Positions 18,874-29,063 of a stretch of 64,000 nucleotides of DNA are shown here, piece after piece. The first letter of the stretch is position 1. The number at the start of each line of letters is the position of its first letter. The DNA is from Alkalihalobacterium alkalinitrilicum (GTDB taxonomy: Bacteria > Bacillota > Bacilli > Bacillales > Bacillaceae_F), in the NCBI RefSeq assembly GCF_002019605.1, contig NZ_KV917368.1, positions 2,447,574 through 2,511,573 of the forward strand, written 5' to 3'. The notes under the pieces were generated by a model. It saw nothing but the letters and a program-made list of their open reading frames with translations. It was not told where the DNA came from and did not search any database. A program made the position numbers and the translations under genes.

Positions 18874-19494
18874 TCACTTTCGATTATTCTTATCTCTTTT
18901 CTTGTTCTTTCCGTTCTTACCATTATTAACAAAAAGTGTTATTTTTAATTTTACCTCTAAAATATATAATATTCTACCAACCTGATAAATGATGGGAGTA
19001 GAGTATTGCATCGCTAGCGTTTTTCCTACTGATTTTCCTCCAACCGTTAAAGCAGCAACAACACTTGTAAAAAGGACAGATATGAAAAACTGGTCCAAAG
19101 ATCCTTCACCGTGTCCTAACTGTAAAGACAACTGAAGAACGACGTATGCTGATGCTGTTCCACTTACAATACCAGCGATATCACCAATCACATCATTACA
19201 AAAGTTTGCAAAGCGATCTGCGTTCCTTGTAATCTTCACAGCATGTTTTGCGCCAATTAATTTTCTAGCTGCCATAGCATGAAAAGGAGATTCATCAGCT
19301 GCTGTCGCGGCTACACCAATTGTATCAAAAAAAATACCGATTAATACAATAAAAAATACAATTAGCATTCCAATAGCCCATGTGACCCCGCTTAAGAGAA
19401 ACGTGGATATAACTGAAAAAATAGCCGCTAACACAAGTGTGATAACGGCAATTGCTAAGCTCCAATTTATGGATTTAATAAATGAATGTTTCAT
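18874..19494 (-). CDS. oapA: OLE-associated membrane protein OapA
   Basis: 206 residues with three or four membrane segments (about 14-33, 37-56, 105-130 and 136-155) and a very basic C-terminus rich in K, N and R. The cytosolic loop VAATAADESPFHAMAARKLI and RNADRFANFCNDVIGDIAG are characteristic of the OLE-associated protein, which is distantly like the DUF21/CNNM transport domain. OapA binds OLE RNA and brings it to the membrane. In B. halodurans the complex is linked to cold, ethanol and magnesium stress. It begins directly downstream of the OLE RNA and precedes dxs, the canonical arrangement. Confidence 0.9.
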   Translation of the reverse strand: MKHSFIKSINWSLAIAVITLVLAAIFSVISTFLLSGVTWAIGMLIVFFIVLIGIFFDTIGVAATAADESPFHAMAARKLIGAKHAVKITRNADRFANFCNDVIGDIAGIVSGTASAYVVLQLSLQLGHGEGSLDQFFISVLFTSVVAALTVGGKSVGKTLAMQYSTPIIYQVGRILYILEVKLKITLFVNNGKNGKNKKRDKNNRK

Positions 19495-19529
19495 TTATAT
19501 TATTTGTCACCTATCTTTAGACGATGTTC

Positions 19530-20186
19530 ATGTATCAGAAACTGAACATACCCACTATATTTATCATGTTATGTACAATTCTGAGTGGTCATTTAAAGAG
19601 TAAACGCTGTGGCTTAGGTCCAGTAGGATTTCCCAGATACGTACCAAAGCGTCGCCGCTTTGACGGTTTCCCTTTAAACATATCTTAGCATCGTCACCGA
19701 AAGCTAGACTGGATTACCACTTAGTCCACACTTCAATCCTCTTTAAATGTCTTGCGAACAGTCTAGGAGTTTTCCTCAGCAGCTCCTCGCTATTCTTTTA
19801 TCCTCTTTTGCAGAGCAGATTTCATATGGTAAAGAGTAAACATTGTTGGCCGACAACCTTTACACCACTTCCATAATCCCCTCTAACTCCACTCAAGGCA
19901 GGCTACGCTGCTGGCATAACTACCCAAGTTTGCCTTAGCAGGTTCATACCCTCTCTTTCTACTATTTGTATGCCCTGCATACAGTAGAAAGAAAAGGCCT
20001 CCGCGGAATGAGGGTCAACGCCCACATGCCTTTGTGGATCGCCCTCACCCCTTAACACCCAGCGCCGACCCAAAGCTGGGCGCCTCAAGCCGACACAAGG
20101 AGCTTCATCGATGTGCCCTTTAGCGGATTTTTAGCCCCGCCTTCAAAAATAGAGAACTGACTAGAATACTGCACCACTCAACTTGT
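19530..20186 (-). ncRNA. ole: OLE RNA (ornate, large, extremophilic RNA)
   Basis: A roughly 650-base gene-free tract on the minus strand between ispA and oapA, more G+C-rich than the flanks. It holds many stem-loops, for example GCGCCCAGCTTTGGGTCGGC with GCTGGGTG (about 20046-20085), TTTCTACTGTATGCAGGGCA with ATAGTAGAAAG (about 19958-19995), and AAAGCGGCGACGCTTT (about 19645-19665). Genomic context ispA-RNA-oapA-dxs is the defining location of OLE RNA, and oapA is adjacent. Transcription should start near 20186 from the promoter at 20193-20221. The 3' end is set only approximately, as it runs into the oapA leader. The identification relies on size, structure, position and partner gene. A 61-codon frame inside it is not a gene. 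Confidence 0.9.
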
Positions 20187-20192
20187 AGAGTA

Positions 20193-20221
20193 ATTATATC
20201 ACTAGATAGAAAATCGCTCAA
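20193..20221 (-). promoter_or_regulatory. Sigma-A promoter of the OLE RNA-oapA transcript
   Basis: On the minus strand -35 TTGAGC (20216-20221), 17 bases, then -10 TATAAT (20193-20198). This is a near-consensus housekeeping promoter located between ispA and the OLE RNA. It would allow OLE expression independent of the upstream xse-isp genes. Confidence 0.85.
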
Positions 20222-20264
20222 TGAAAAAGTATGCCAGCACAATTATAGATTACCAACTACCAAA

Positions 20265-21158
20265 TTAGTGATCTCTTTCCGCAATATAGTCAGTTATTTC
20301 CATTAATAAAGTATTTTCAAGGTTAATACTATATAAATATTCTTTTGCACGTTTTGTATGCTCAAATAATTTACTTTTTGCCCCATCCATAGATAGTAAA
20401 GATGGATACGTGCTTTTATCTCTGTCAGAATCGCTACCAATTGGCTTTCCAATTGTAGAGACATCTCCTTCAACATCAAGAATGTCGTCTTTTATTTGAA
20501 AAACAAGTCCAAGCTCTTTACCAAACAAGCGTAATTTTTCAAGTTCTATATTATTGGCACCAGCTAAAATCGCTCCAGCCAAAACTGAATAAGTTAAGAG
20601 ATCCCCAGTTTTATGATGATGAACATATTCTAGCTCCTGTAAGGACAATCGTTTTTTTTCGCCTTCGAAATCTGCCACTTGGCCACCAACCATTCCTTCT
20701 GGTCCTGATGCTTTTGCAAACTCTTGTATTAATTTTATTTTCATCTGATCTGTTATACTGGGAACGTCCATATCACTAATTAATTGAAATGAATATGTAA
20801 GCAGTGCATCTCCAGCTAGGATTGCCATAGCTTCTCCATACACCTTATGATTTGTTGGCATTCCTCTACGTAAATCATCATCATCCATCGCAGGTAAGTC
20901 ATCATGGATTAAAGAATAGGTATGTAACATCTCAATGGCACAAGCCACATCAATTCCAACTTTTTCATCCTGATTAAAAGCTTGCAGAGTAGCTAATAAT
21001 AAAACTGGGCGTATTCGTTTTCCTCCTGCGGAAATTGAATAAAGCATTGCTTCTTTTAATGATGGTGGAGCTTTTAATTCACTAATGTATGTCGGAAGTT
21101 GCTGGTCAATCATTGTTTTACTTCGTTTAAGAAATTCATTTAAGTTGAGATCAATCAC
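20265..21158 (-). CDS. ispA: Farnesyl diphosphate synthase / polyprenyl synthetase
   Basis: Prenyltransferase building farnesyl diphosphate from IPP and DMAPP. It has [14 protein letters not shown], the first Asp-rich motif [17 protein letters not shown] (about 80-97) and the second [13 protein letters not shown], with KSTYPSLL near the end. An AGGAGG site lies only three bases from the ATG at 21164 but nine from the in-frame GTG at 21158, so GTG is the better start (about 297 residues). The start overlaps the xseB stop, suggesting translational coupling. It lies immediately upstream of the OLE RNA. Confidence 0.95.
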   Translation of the reverse strand: MIDLNLNEFLKRSKTMIDQQLPTYISELKAPPSLKEAMLYSISAGGKRIRPVLLLATLQAFNQDEKVGIDVACAIEMLHTYSLIHDDLPAMDDDDLRRGMPTNHKVYGEAMAILAGDALLTYSFQLISDMDVPSITDQMKIKLIQEFAKASGPEGMVGGQVADFEGEKKRLSLQELEYVHHHKTGDLLTYSVLAGAILAGANNIELEKLRLFGKELGLVFQIKDDILDVEGDVSTIGKPIGSDSDRDKSTYPSLLSMDGAKSKLFEHTKRAKEYLYSINLENTLLMEITDYIAERDH

Positions 21159-21399
21159 TTGCATGATCCTCCTGAAAAGATACTTCTTGTATTTCTCCAT
21201 CTTCTGTAAGAATTTGCTCTAATTGCTTTTCGACGACTGACAATTTATCATGACATAGCTTAGAAAGGTTCATTCCCTCTTGAAACATCGTAATCGCTTG
21301 TTCTAACGGAACGTCTCCTTGCTCTAGCTTCTCGACAACACTTTCAAGTTCTTTTATCGCTTCTTCAAAAGATAATTCCCCTTGCTTTTGTTCACTCAT
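21151..21399 (-). CDS. xseB: Exodeoxyribonuclease VII small subunit
   Basis: 82 residues, the usual size, with the family core [38 protein letters not shown] and a helical remainder. It pairs with XseA to form the single-strand exonuclease VII. It overlaps the end of xseA by four bases and the beginning of ispA, so the three genes form a coupled unit. Confidence 0.95.
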   Translation of the reverse strand: MSEQKQGELSFEEAIKELESVVEKLEQGDVPLEQAITMFQEGMNLSKLCHDKLSVVEKQLEQILTEDGEIQEVSFQEDHASD

Positions 21400-22763
21400 G
21401 ACTCATCCACCTTTAATAAAGTTTCCTCTTTAATATCTACCACTTGGCACTTTACCGTACCATCCATAACCCGAATTTGAACTTCATCACTTCTCTTTAC
21501 ATCAGTTACCGACTTTACGAGCTTATTCGTATCAACAAAAGCTAAGCTGTAACCACGCTCCATCATTCTTAACGGGCTAAGTACTTCTAATGTTTGCATC
21601 TGTTTTTGAAATTGGTTTTGCTTATCTTTTAATTGCAATTTCATATTTCGCAAAAGTTGATCTCTTAAAAACATCACTTGTTCTTTTGAATTTACTAGCT
21701 TCCTATTCGGATGATTTCTCATGACATCTTTTGTTAACTGATTGACCTGGTCTATACGTTTTTCCAGTAGCCGACGCATTTCTCGCTCTAAACGATCATA
21801 TATCCGATCTAATTCTTGCTCTTTTTGATCTACTAGTTGCTGAGGATACCGAAATGCATATGATTTTTGCAATTGACTTAATCTTTGTTTTTCACGAGAA
21901 AGCTTTTCCATTAAGGCGCGCCGCAATCTAAGTTTTTGTAGATCAATAGCCCTTATAAGCTCTTTCAACTCAGGAACTGCCAGTTCAGCTGCTGCAGTAG
22001 GTGTTGCTGCTCGAATATCAGCAACAAAGTCCGAAATAGTAAAATCCGTTTCATGCCCTACGGCAGAGATAATGGGAATTGTAGACTCAAAAATCGCGCG
22101 CGCAACTTCTTCCTCATTGAATGCCCAAAGTTCCTCAATTGAGCCTCCACCACGACCAATTATTAATACGTCAAATGTATTTAAAGCATTCGCTTGTCGA
22201 ATCGCTTTAACAATTGATGGTGCAGCTCCTTCACCTTGTACTAAAACAGGTAATAACGTAATATTCGCAATCGGAAACCGCCTTCTTACCGTTGTAACAA
22301 TATCGCGAATCGCTGCCCCTGTTGGTGAAGTTGCAATTCCAATTCTCATTGCATAATTTGGGAGAGGCTTTTTTAAATCGGGCGCAAATAAGCCTTCAAG
22401 TTCCAACTTTTCCTTTAATTGCTCATAAGCCATATATAAGCTCCCGACTCCGTCTGGCTGCATTTCTCGAGCATACAATTGATATTGTCCATAGGCTTCA
22501 TATACTGTAATCTCGCCACGGATTAGAACTTTCATTCCATCTTCGGGTTTAAATTTAAGAAAACGGTTATTTCCTGCGAACATGACAGCTTGCATGCGTG
22601 ACTGTTCATCTTTAATTGTAAAGTACATATGTCCACGATTGTGATGCTTAAAGTTGGATAGTTCGCCTCTAATCCAAACATTTTGCAAGATATCATCTTG
22701 TTCAAATTGCCTTTTTATGTGCCTAGTTACTTCTGTTACAGATAAAATAGTTTCCTTAGACAT
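21396..22763 (-). CDS. xseA: Exodeoxyribonuclease VII large subunit
   Basis: 455 residues. An N-terminal OB-fold ([20 protein letters not shown]) precedes the catalytic domain with [39 protein letters not shown] and [21 protein letters not shown] long coiled coil around 270-400 binds the small subunits. It degrades single-stranded DNA into acid-soluble oligonucleotides. It sits 13 bases after folD in the nusB-folD-xseA-xseB-ispA order. Confidence 0.97.
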   Translation of the reverse strand: MSKETILSVTEVTRHIKRQFEQDDILQNVWIRGELSNFKHHNRGHMYFTIKDEQSRMQAVMFAGNNRFLKFKPEDGMKVLIRGEITVYEAYGQYQLYAREMQPDGVGSLYMAYEQLKEKLELEGLFAPDLKKPLPNYAMRIGIATSPTGAAIRDIVTTVRRRFPIANITLLPVLVQGEGAAPSIVKAIRQANALNTFDVLIIGRGGGSIEELWAFNEEEVARAIFESTIPIISAVGHETDFTISDFVADIRAATPTAAAELAVPELKELIRAIDLQKLRLRRALMEKLSREKQRLSQLQKSYAFRYPQQLVDQKEQELDRIYDRLEREMRRLLEKRIDQVNQLTKDVMRNHPNRKLVNSKEQVMFLRDQLLRNMKLQLKDKQNQFQKQMQTLEVLSPLRMMERGYSLAFVDTNKLVKSVTDVKRSDEVQIRVMDGTVKCQVVDIKEETLLKVDES

Positions 22764-22776
22764 AAACGGCTCCTTA

Positions 22777-23625
22777 TCAAATCCCTCTCTTTGCGGAAAT
22801 GATTGTATTATGTAATAGCATCGTAATTGTCATTGGTCCCACCCCACCAGGTACAGGTGTTAAATAAGATGCGACTTCTTTCACTTCATCAAAAACAACG
22901 TCACCGCATAATTTACCAGTATCTAAGCGATTAACACCAACATCAATTACGGCTGCACCACCTTTGACATAGCTCGAATCAACAAAATTTGCCTTTCCAA
23001 CTGCAACAATAAGGATATCCGCTTGTTTTGTTAGCTCTTTCATATTTTCCGTCCGCGAGTGACAGTATGTCACAGTTGCATTTTCATTTAACAATAGTTG
23101 TCCAACTGGTTTTCCTACGATATTACTTCTTCCAATAACGACAACATGTTTTCCTTCTAATTTAATTTCCTTTGACTTAAGCATTTCAACAATCCCAAAT
23201 GGTGTACACGGTAGAAAGGTTTCTTCACCAATCATCATTTTTCCAATATTAATCGGATGAAATCCGTCGACATCTTTATCTGGGCTAATCTTTTCAATCA
23301 CAGCTCTTTCAGAAATATGATTCGGTAGTGGCAATTGAACGAGAATTCCATGAATTTCCTTATCATTATTTAAGCTATCAATTAAATTCAGTAATTCTTC
23401 TTCGGTTATATCTTCAGATTTCTCAATGAGAATGGAACGAATACCAACCTCTTCACATGCTTTCACCTTACCAGATACATAAGATTTTGAAGCTGGATGT
23501 TCTCCAATTAAAATAACTGCTAACCCTGGGATAATTCCCTGCTTACTTAGTTTTTCTACTTCTAATTTCATATCTTGTCTTTTGTTTGCTGCTAATTCTT
23601 TCCCACTTATAATCGTTGCTGACAT
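22777..23625 (-). CDS. folD: Methylenetetrahydrofolate dehydrogenase/cyclohydrolase
   Basis: Bifunctional one-carbon enzyme of 282 residues interconverting 5,10-methylene- and 10-formyl-THF with NADP. The catalytic region has [17 protein letters not shown] with the conserved Tyr and Lys, then [13 protein letters not shown] and [14 protein letters not shown]. The dinucleotide domain has [18 protein letters not shown], and [18 protein letters not shown] lies near the C-terminus. It provides folate one-carbon units that also connect to the glycine cleavage genes at 48972-52880. Confidence 0.97.
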   Translation of the reverse strand: MSATIISGKELAANKRQDMKLEVEKLSKQGIIPGLAVILIGEHPASKSYVSGKVKACEEVGIRSILIEKSEDITEEELLNLIDSLNNDKEIHGILVQLPLPNHISERAVIEKISPDKDVDGFHPINIGKMMIGEETFLPCTPFGIVEMLKSKEIKLEGKHVVVIGRSNIVGKPVGQLLLNENATVTYCHSRTENMKELTKQADILIVAVGKANFVDSSYVKGGAAVIDVGVNRLDTGKLCGDVVFDEVKEVASYLTPVPGGVGPMTITMLLHNTIISAKRGI

Positions 23626-23655
23626 CTGTAAACACTCCTATCCCATAACTCAGAT

Positions 23656-24060
23656 TTAGTTTTCTTCTTTACTTATCGCTTGAACAACTTTTGATAATAC
23701 TCCATTTACAAAACGACCTGATTCTTCTCCACCAAAAGCTTTTGCAAGTTCAATTGCCTCATTAAACGTAACATTCATTGGAATATCGTCAATGTATTTC
23801 ATTTCATGTACAGCCATGCGAAGAACTGCCCGATCAACATTACCAACTCGATCTAACGTCCAGTTTGATAAATTACCTGATAAAATCTTATCAATTTCCT
23901 CTTGGTGTGACAAAGTTCCTGAAACTATTTCTTCAAGAAATGGAGTCAACTTCTCATCATCCTCAAGTGTGTTTGCTAATGCTTCTTTCCATTCAATAGC
24001 TGTCAAATCAATTTGAAATAGTGCTTGGACTGCTCTTAAACGTGCTAGACGTCTGTTCAT
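23656..24060 (-). CDS. nusB: Transcription antitermination factor NusB
   Basis: All-helical RNA-binding protein (134 residues) that acts with NusE at boxA of rRNA operons. The N-terminus RRLARLRAVQALFQIDL and the C-terminal FNEAIELAKAFGGEESGRFVNGVL are family hallmarks. It is 30 bases upstream of folD, as in B. subtilis. Confidence 0.95.
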   Translation of the reverse strand: MNRRLARLRAVQALFQIDLTAIEWKEALANTLEDDEKLTPFLEEIVSGTLSHQEEIDKILSGNLSNWTLDRVGNVDRAVLRMAVHEMKYIDDIPMNVTFNEAIELAKAFGGEESGRFVNGVLSKVVQAISKEEN

Positions 24061-24162
24061 ACGTGTTTTCTCCTTTTGTTGCCTAATTATATGTATGATA
24101 ATAGCATATTCTAATAGTGGATAACAGCGCTTGCCTTATTTTCCTTAAGATAATAACAAGTA

Positions 24163-24197
24163 GAAAACAGCCAAAGGTGTAATCCTTTGGCTGTTTG
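24163..24197 (-). terminator. yqhY terminator
   Basis: A perfect 12-base stem AACAGCCAAAGG/CCTTTGGCTGTT with a short loop lies between yqhY and nusB. A short T-run follows on the minus strand. Confidence 0.75.
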
Positions 24198-24249
24198 TCT
24201 ATTACTAGTATTCCCACTGGTAATTGTGTTAACCCTTTTGGTAGTGAAT

Positions 24250-24654
24250 TTATTCTTCAACTAATTCTTGTGGCTCTGTTTGTGATTCAAATTGTACACC
24301 AACGACATGTACATTTACTGCTTCAAGATCAATCCCTGTCATTGTTTGAAGAGCTTGCTTTACATTGGATTGAATTTTTTTAGCTACATCAGGAATAGAT
24401 ACACCGTATATAATAATTACAGATACATCTACGATAATTCCTTCTTCTTTTAGCTCAACTTTAACGCCCTTACCGTGATTTTTTCTTCCTAATCGCTCCG
24501 CAACACCAGTTGCAAAATTTCCCCTCATGGTTGCAACGCCGTCTACTTCTGATGATGCAATACCTGCAATTACTTCGATGACTTCTGGAGAAATTTCTAC
24601 TTTACCTAGTTCGTTTTTTTGCTCTTCTAGGTCTAAAATGTGATTTTCTGCCAT
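24250..24654 (-). CDS. yqhY: Asp23/Gls24 family protein YqhY
   Basis: 134 residues with the Asp23/Gls24 core: KVEISPEVIEVIAGIASSEV, DGVATMRGNFATG and VDVSVIIIYGVSIPDVAKK. It lies downstream of accB-accC as in B. subtilis, where YqhY affects regulation of acetyl-CoA carboxylase. The context supports the same role here. No membrane segment is present. Confidence 0.92.
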   Translation of the reverse strand: MAENHILDLEEQKNELGKVEISPEVIEVIAGIASSEVDGVATMRGNFATGVAERLGRKNHGKGVKVELKEEGIIVDVSVIIIYGVSIPDVAKKIQSNVKQALQTMTGIDLEAVNVHVVGVQFESQTEPQELVEE

Positions 24655-24696
24655 TATAGCACCTCCATCATTAAGCCTTATTTACATTTTACCATA

Positions 24697-26052
24697 TTAC
24701 TTGCTAGTTAAATCATACTGCTCTAAAAATTTCGTATTAAACTCCCCTGAGACGAACTTTTCATGTTCTAGTAATCGTAAATGAAACGGAATTGTCGTAT
24801 CAATTCCTTCAATTTCAAACTCAGCTAATGCTCGTTTCATCCTTGCAATGGCTTCATCTCGAGTCGCACCATAAGTGATTACTTTTGCTATCATAGAATC
24901 ATAAAATGGTGAAATCGTATAGCCTGGATAAGCTGCTGAGTCAATTCGAACACCTAGACCACCAGGAGGTAAATACTTTGTAATCTTCCCTGGAGATGGC
25001 ATGAAATTTTTATTCGGATTTTCCGCATTAATACGACATTCCATCGACCAACCAGTAAACGTCACTTCTTCTTGCGTTACCGACAATGCTTTATCCGAGG
25101 CTACAAGAAGTTGTTCTTTAATAAGGTCAATTCCCGTCACCATTTCAGTTACTGGATGTTCAACTTGGATTCGCGTATTCATTTCCATAAAATAATACTG
25201 ACGATTATTATAATCGTAGATGAATTCAACTGTACCTGCTCCAGTATAATTTACAGCCTTAGCAGCAGCTACTGCTGCTTGCCCCATTTCATCTCTCATC
25301 TCTTGGTCGATTGCTGGTGATGGGGTTTCTTCTAATAGCTTCTGAAGTCTTCTTTGGATGCTACAGTCTCTTTCCCCTAGGTGAATAACGTTGCCATAGT
25401 TATCTGCTAACACTTGAATTTCAACATGACGGAAATCTTCAATATATTTTTCAAGATACACACCTGGATTACCGAAAGCGGTCTCTGCTTCTTGTTGTGT
25501 AATTTGAATGCCTTTCTTCAACTCTTCTTCATTACGAGCAACGCGAATTCCTTTTCCGCCACCGCCAGCTGTTGCTTTTATAATGACAGGATAGCCAATT
25601 TCACTTGCTATCTTTATACCTGCATTAACATTTTCAATGATCCCTTTAGATCCAGGTACAATAGGGACATTCGCTTTCGCCATCGTTTCTCTAGCTACGT
25701 CTTTCGTCCCCATTTTATTAATTGCTTCTGGACTCGGTCCAACAAATGTAACATTGCAGGCTGAGCATATTTCTGCAAAATCTGCATTTTCAGCTAAAAA
25801 TCCATAGCCTGGGTGGATCGCATCCACCTCAGTTAATGTTGCTACACTCATAATGTTTGTGAAGTTAAGGTAGCTTTTTGCCGAAGGAGTTGGACCTATA
25901 CAAAAAGCTTGGTCAGCTAGTCTAACATGAAGGGCATCTTTATCCGCTTCAGAATAAACAGCAACCGTTTCTATCCCTAACTCTTTACATGCTCGAATAA
26001 TTCGAACAGCAATTTCTCCTCGGTTAGCAATTAGAACCTTTTTTATCATCAT
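24697..26052 (-). CDS. accC: Biotin carboxylase subunit of acetyl-CoA carboxylase
   Basis: 451 residues. It carboxylates the biotin of AccB using ATP and bicarbonate, the first half-reaction of malonyl-CoA formation. It has [38 protein letters not shown], the ATP-grasp glycine loop [37 protein letters not shown] and [20 protein letters not shown]. Two adjacent ATGs follow an AGGGAG site; the second, at 26049, has the more usual spacing. It lies nine bases after accB. Confidence 0.97.
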   Translation of the reverse strand: MMIKKVLIANRGEIAVRIIRACKELGIETVAVYSEADKDALHVRLADQAFCIGPTPSAKSYLNFTNIMSVATLTEVDAIHPGYGFLAENADFAEICSACNVTFVGPSPEAINKMGTKDVARETMAKANVPIVPGSKGIIENVNAGIKIASEIGYPVIIKATAGGGGKGIRVARNEEELKKGIQITQQEAETAFGNPGVYLEKYIEDFRHVEIQVLADNYGNVIHLGERDCSIQRRLQKLLEETPSPAIDQEMRDEMGQAAVAAAKAVNYTGAGTVEFIYDYNNRQYYFMEMNTRIQVEHPVTEMVTGIDLIKEQLLVASDKALSVTQEEVTFTGWSMECRINAENPNKNFMPSPGKITKYLPPGGLGVRIDSAAYPGYTISPFYDSMIAKVITYGATRDEAIARMKRALAEFEIEGIDTTIPFHLRLLEHEKFVSGEFNTKFLEQYDLTSK

Positions 26053-26061
26053 GAGCTCTCC

Positions 26062-26565
26062 CTAATCTGGTTGGACAACAAATAATGGTTGCCCGTATTC
26101 TACTAATTCTCCATTTTGAACAAGGACTTCGACGATTTTCCCTTTAACTTCCGCTTCAAGTTCATTCATTAACTTCATCGCTTCAACAATACAAACGACT
26201 GTACTTTCATTCACCTGATCACCTGTTTTGACGTACTGATCAGCATCTGGTGCTGGAGCAGAATAAAATGTTCCGACCATCGGTGAATTAATCGTTACGT
26301 GTGTGTCATTTACTTTTGCTTCTGGCTGAACAGGGACTTCAATTGTTTGTTCATTCTTAATCAGATTTGGCTTTTCTACCTGTTGTGGTATCGCTTGCTG
26401 ATTAGCCATTTGACTTGGGAATTCTTCAACAAATGGAGCTGTTATGGTTTGACTTGTATTTCTTTTGATAGTTAACTTAGTACCCTCTTGTTCGATCTTT
26501 ACGAAATCTATTGTCGACTTGTCAATGACTTTAATCAGTTCTTTTATCTCTTGAATTTTCAACAT
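26062..26565 (-). CDS. accB: Biotin carboxyl carrier protein of acetyl-CoA carboxylase
   Basis: 167 residues. An N-terminal helical region precedes a Pro/Gln-rich linker (about 40-85) and the C-terminal biotinyl domain. The biotinylated Lys is in [14 protein letters not shown] near residue 130, and the thumb segment [20 protein letters not shown] is present. Operon with accC. Confidence 0.97.
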   Translation of the reverse strand: MLKIQEIKELIKVIDKSTIDFVKIEQEGTKLTIKRNTSQTITAPFVEEFPSQMANQQAIPQQVEKPNLIKNEQTIEVPVQPEAKVNDTHVTINSPMVGTFYSAPAPDADQYVKTGDQVNESTVVCIVEAMKLMNELEAEVKGKIVEVLVQNGELVEYGQPLFVVQPD

Positions 26566-26598
26566 TTACTATTATTCCTTTCATGATCGAGCTTCTCT

Positions 26599-26958
26599 TT
26601 ATTCATTTATTTCTTTATCTTCTACTTCTTTAACAACCACATCATTCTTGTATTGACGAAATACAGGAAATTCAGATAAATTATCTGGTATTTTTCCATT
26701 TTCTAATAAGATGAGCTTAACGATATTTTTATTTCGTGCCATATGAAATTTTTCACCGTACTCATTTTCGTTAGTATACCGCTTAATACTATCATAATCC
26801 TCTTCTTGAATTGAAACTGTATATGTATTTCCGCCTTCTGTTTCAAAATCCTGCACAAATCCCACTTCAAATTCTACAATTTGAATGTTATCATTTTTTA
26901 AATTACGAGTTTGTTCAAATACTGCTTTGGCACCTTCTGTTAAATCATTCCATTCCAC
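26599..26958 (-). CDS. Unrecognised protein between spoIIIAH and accB
   Basis: About 119 residues, acidic, soluble, with no membrane segment or signal peptide. The N-terminal part (WNDLTEGAKAVFEQTRN) looks helical, then several beta-rich stretches, and an acidic C-terminus (VVKEVEDKEINE). A GAGGTG site directly abuts the ATG at 26964 but is six bases from the in-frame GTG at 26958, so GTG is preferred. It is on the same strand as accB, 33 bases upstream, and might be co-transcribed. No family is recognised. Confidence 0.75.
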   Translation of the reverse strand: MEWNDLTEGAKAVFEQTRNLKNDNIQIVEFEVGFVQDFETEGGNTYTVSIQEEDYDSIKRYTNENEYGEKFHMARNKNIVKLILLENGKIPDNLSEFPVFRQYKNDVVVKEVEDKEINE

Positions 26959-27091
26959 TTTCATCACCTCATAAAAATCATACTAACAAACGTTAAGGAC
27001 TCCGATATTGACGTATTATACCATTTCATCGTTTCCTTCGCATTATAGTATAGCATGTTCCAAAACAATAGGGATATAAACATTGGATAAG

Positions 27092-27121
27092 AAAAAGAGG
27101 CTAACATGAATATCAGCCTCT
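27092..27121 (-). terminator. spoIIIA operon terminator
   Basis: On the minus strand AGAGGCTGATA...TTAGCCTCT forms a hairpin followed by TTTTCTT. It begins about ten bases after the spoIIIAH stop. Confidence 0.85.
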
Positions 27122-27130
27122 CCTTGTTTA

Positions 27131-27748
27131 TTATTTTGAAGGTTGGTGTCCTACGACCACTAACTTTTCTCCTAATTGTTCATTCGCCATTAGAAGAATT
27201 TCATTTGCTTGTTCTTTTGATAACTCATCTGCCTTTACAATGATTTTTACTTGTTCTTCTTCTGTAAGAACTAATACATCATCATAGCCTTTCGAACGAA
27301 TTAATGTTTCAAGTAAATTTTCCTTTTGTTCTAGAGCTAACAAGTTATTTTGACTTGCTAATGCTTCAACTTTTACTTGAGCTGGAACATCGGCTTCAGC
27401 AATGATATTCGTATACTCTTGAAGCATCTTACTGCGTGAAACTTCACGATCTAATCGGATTTCTGTAAAAAATTCATTGCTGTTAATAGCTGAGATCATT
27501 CCACTTTCACTTTCACCTTCACCGTTACTCTCTGTCATCACTTCTTCCATGTCGTCTTCTTCAATAGTTACAGAAACTTCCCCTGCAGCATTTTCCTCTT
27601 CCAGTATCTCACTTAATTCATTCATTTCGTCGTCCATATAAGCTAAATCGGTTGGATTTTGCCCCTGAGAAGTCATGTAATAAACAGATAATACAACGAT
27701 TAAACTAAGCATTGTTAATAACCAAACTGTTTGTTTCTTTAATACCAT
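27131..27748 (-). CDS. spoIIIAH: Stage III sporulation protein AH
   Basis: 205 residues: an N-terminal membrane segment (about 8-26), an acidic linker rich in E and D (40-85), and a C-terminal ring-forming YscJ/FliF-like domain (about 100-200). Made in the mother cell, it faces the intermembrane space and binds forespore SpoIIQ to build the feeding-tube channel. It ends the spoIIIA operon, just before the terminator. Confidence 0.95.
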   Translation of the reverse strand: MVLKKQTVWLLTMLSLIVVLSVYYMTSQGQNPTDLAYMDDEMNELSEILEEENAAGEVSVTIEEDDMEEVMTESNGEGESESGMISAINSNEFFTEIRLDREVSRSKMLQEYTNIIAEADVPAQVKVEALASQNNLLALEQKENLLETLIRSKGYDDVLVLTEEEQVKIIVKADELSKEQANEILLMANEQLGEKLVVVGHQPSK

Positions 27749-27751
27749 TTT

Positions 27752-28414
27752 TTATTCCTCCTCTATTTTCTTAGGCATTACTGAGACTCGGTGGGCTGGA
27801 ACATCGAGTACTCTACTAACAGCTTCGACAATCCTTGATTTAACTTGAATATTGTCAGCACCTTGAGCAACAACAAGTACACCACGAATTTCAGGCTTTT
27901 GCTTTTTTACTAAAAGCGGTTCTTCTTTGTCTCCATTGCGGACAATGACAACTTGCTCATCTCTCGTTAAATCATCTACTTGTCTCGTTCCACCTTCACG
28001 GTCTGTCTCATCAGTTTTTTGATGTTTTGTACTACTATTTCTTTCATAGACACGTTTTTCTGTTTCTGCTAGATTAATCATTATTGATACATCGGAAACA
28101 CCTATCATTTGATCTAACACTTCTTTGAGTTGATTTTCATAACGAATTTCATAGTCTTCCATTGTCATAGGACCAGAAGAACTGCTTCGCCCTAGCACTG
28201 GTTCAGCATCTTCATTTTCATTTTGGTTGAACACTGGTTCACTTGGTGGAGCACTCTTTTCGTCTCCAATGAAATTGCCTAATATCATGAGTCCAACACC
28301 AACACATAGGACCATTACCACGTATTGTATTGTATTCTTTTTCTTTGGACTGCCTGATTTTTGGTCAAATAATTTTTTTAACCATTGCTTATCCCCTTTA
28401 TCACCTTTTTCCAT
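27752..28414 (-). CDS. spoIIIAG: Stage III sporulation protein AG
   Basis: 220 residues with a basic N-terminus, one membrane segment (IQYVVMVLCVGVGLMILGNF, about 29-48), a variable linker and a ring-building domain (MTMEDYEIRYENQLKEVLDQ and IRGVLVVAQGADN). It forms the large oligomeric ring of the SpoIIIA-SpoIIQ channel. It is four bases upstream of spoIIIAH. Confidence 0.95.
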   Translation of the reverse strand: MEKGDKGDKQWLKKLFDQKSGSPKKKNTIQYVVMVLCVGVGLMILGNFIGDEKSAPPSEPVFNQNENEDAEPVLGRSSSSGPMTMEDYEIRYENQLKEVLDQMIGVSDVSIMINLAETEKRVYERNSSTKHQKTDETDREGGTRQVDDLTRDEQVVIVRNGDKEEPLLVKKQKPEIRGVLVVAQGADNIQVKSRIVEAVSRVLDVPAHRVSVMPKKIEEE

Positions 28415-28415
28415 A

Positions 28416-29051
28416 TCACTGCTCCCCTCCTTCCCAGGCTAAAGAAATTTTATCTTTAGGAATTTGCCATTCATCTGCTAAGAATGATTGAATCGGCGCT
28501 ACATTCATTACTGTATCTTCTCGAGATTGAGATGGGAATTCTTTGCTTGTATCAATGCTTACAACTTGTACGGATTGCACAAGATCGCCTTGTTCTTCTT
28601 GATCTTTTACTTCTTTAAGGTGGACTGTTACGTCGACAATTGCATCCTCGGCTTGTTCAAAGGCAAATTCATCGAGGGTAATAATAATACCGTTAACTTC
28701 TACATCAAATCTTGCTACCAACTCCTCTTCTACTTTTCTCTTTAATTGGACAGCCATCTGTTCTGAAATATATGCACGTTGTCCACTTTCTATTTCTATT
28801 TTCTTTCTTTCTATTGAATTTTCTAAAGAATTTTCTGTAACTTGTTCATATTTGGTAAAATCAGGTAAAATATCATTGATATCTTTAGAAAAAATAGAGA
28901 GCAAAGGATTGAGAATAATAACTAATAACAGTAGACCTACAACCATCTTGACATAACGTTGCATACTGGAGTTTGGTAGTAGGAGCTCTAAGATCGTAGC
29001 TAATAAAATAAAAATAATTATATTGGTTAGCCAATCTGTTAAAAAGCTCAA
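28416..29051 (-). CDS. spoIIIAF: Stage III sporulation protein AF
   Basis: 211 residues with two N-terminal membrane segments (about 7-24 and 35-52), then a soluble ring-building-motif domain containing LVARFDVEVNGIIITLDE. It is part of the SpoIIIA complex in the mother-cell membrane. Length and position in the operon match the family. Confidence 0.94.
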   Translation of the reverse strand: MSFLTDWLTNIIIFILLATILELLLPNSSMQRYVKMVVGLLLLVIILNPLLSIFSKDINDILPDFTKYEQVTENSLENSIERKKIEIESGQRAYISEQMAVQLKRKVEEELVARFDVEVNGIIITLDEFAFEQAEDAIVDVTVHLKEVKDQEEQGDLVQSVQVVSIDTSKEFPSQSREDTVMNVAPIQSFLADEWQIPKDKISLAWEGGEQ

Positions 29052-29063
29052 TTTTCACACTCC

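Noticed and set aside
19903-20088. A 61-codon minus-strand frame rich in R and G
   Set aside because: It lies wholly inside the OLE RNA hairpins, has no ribosome site and an RNA-like composition.
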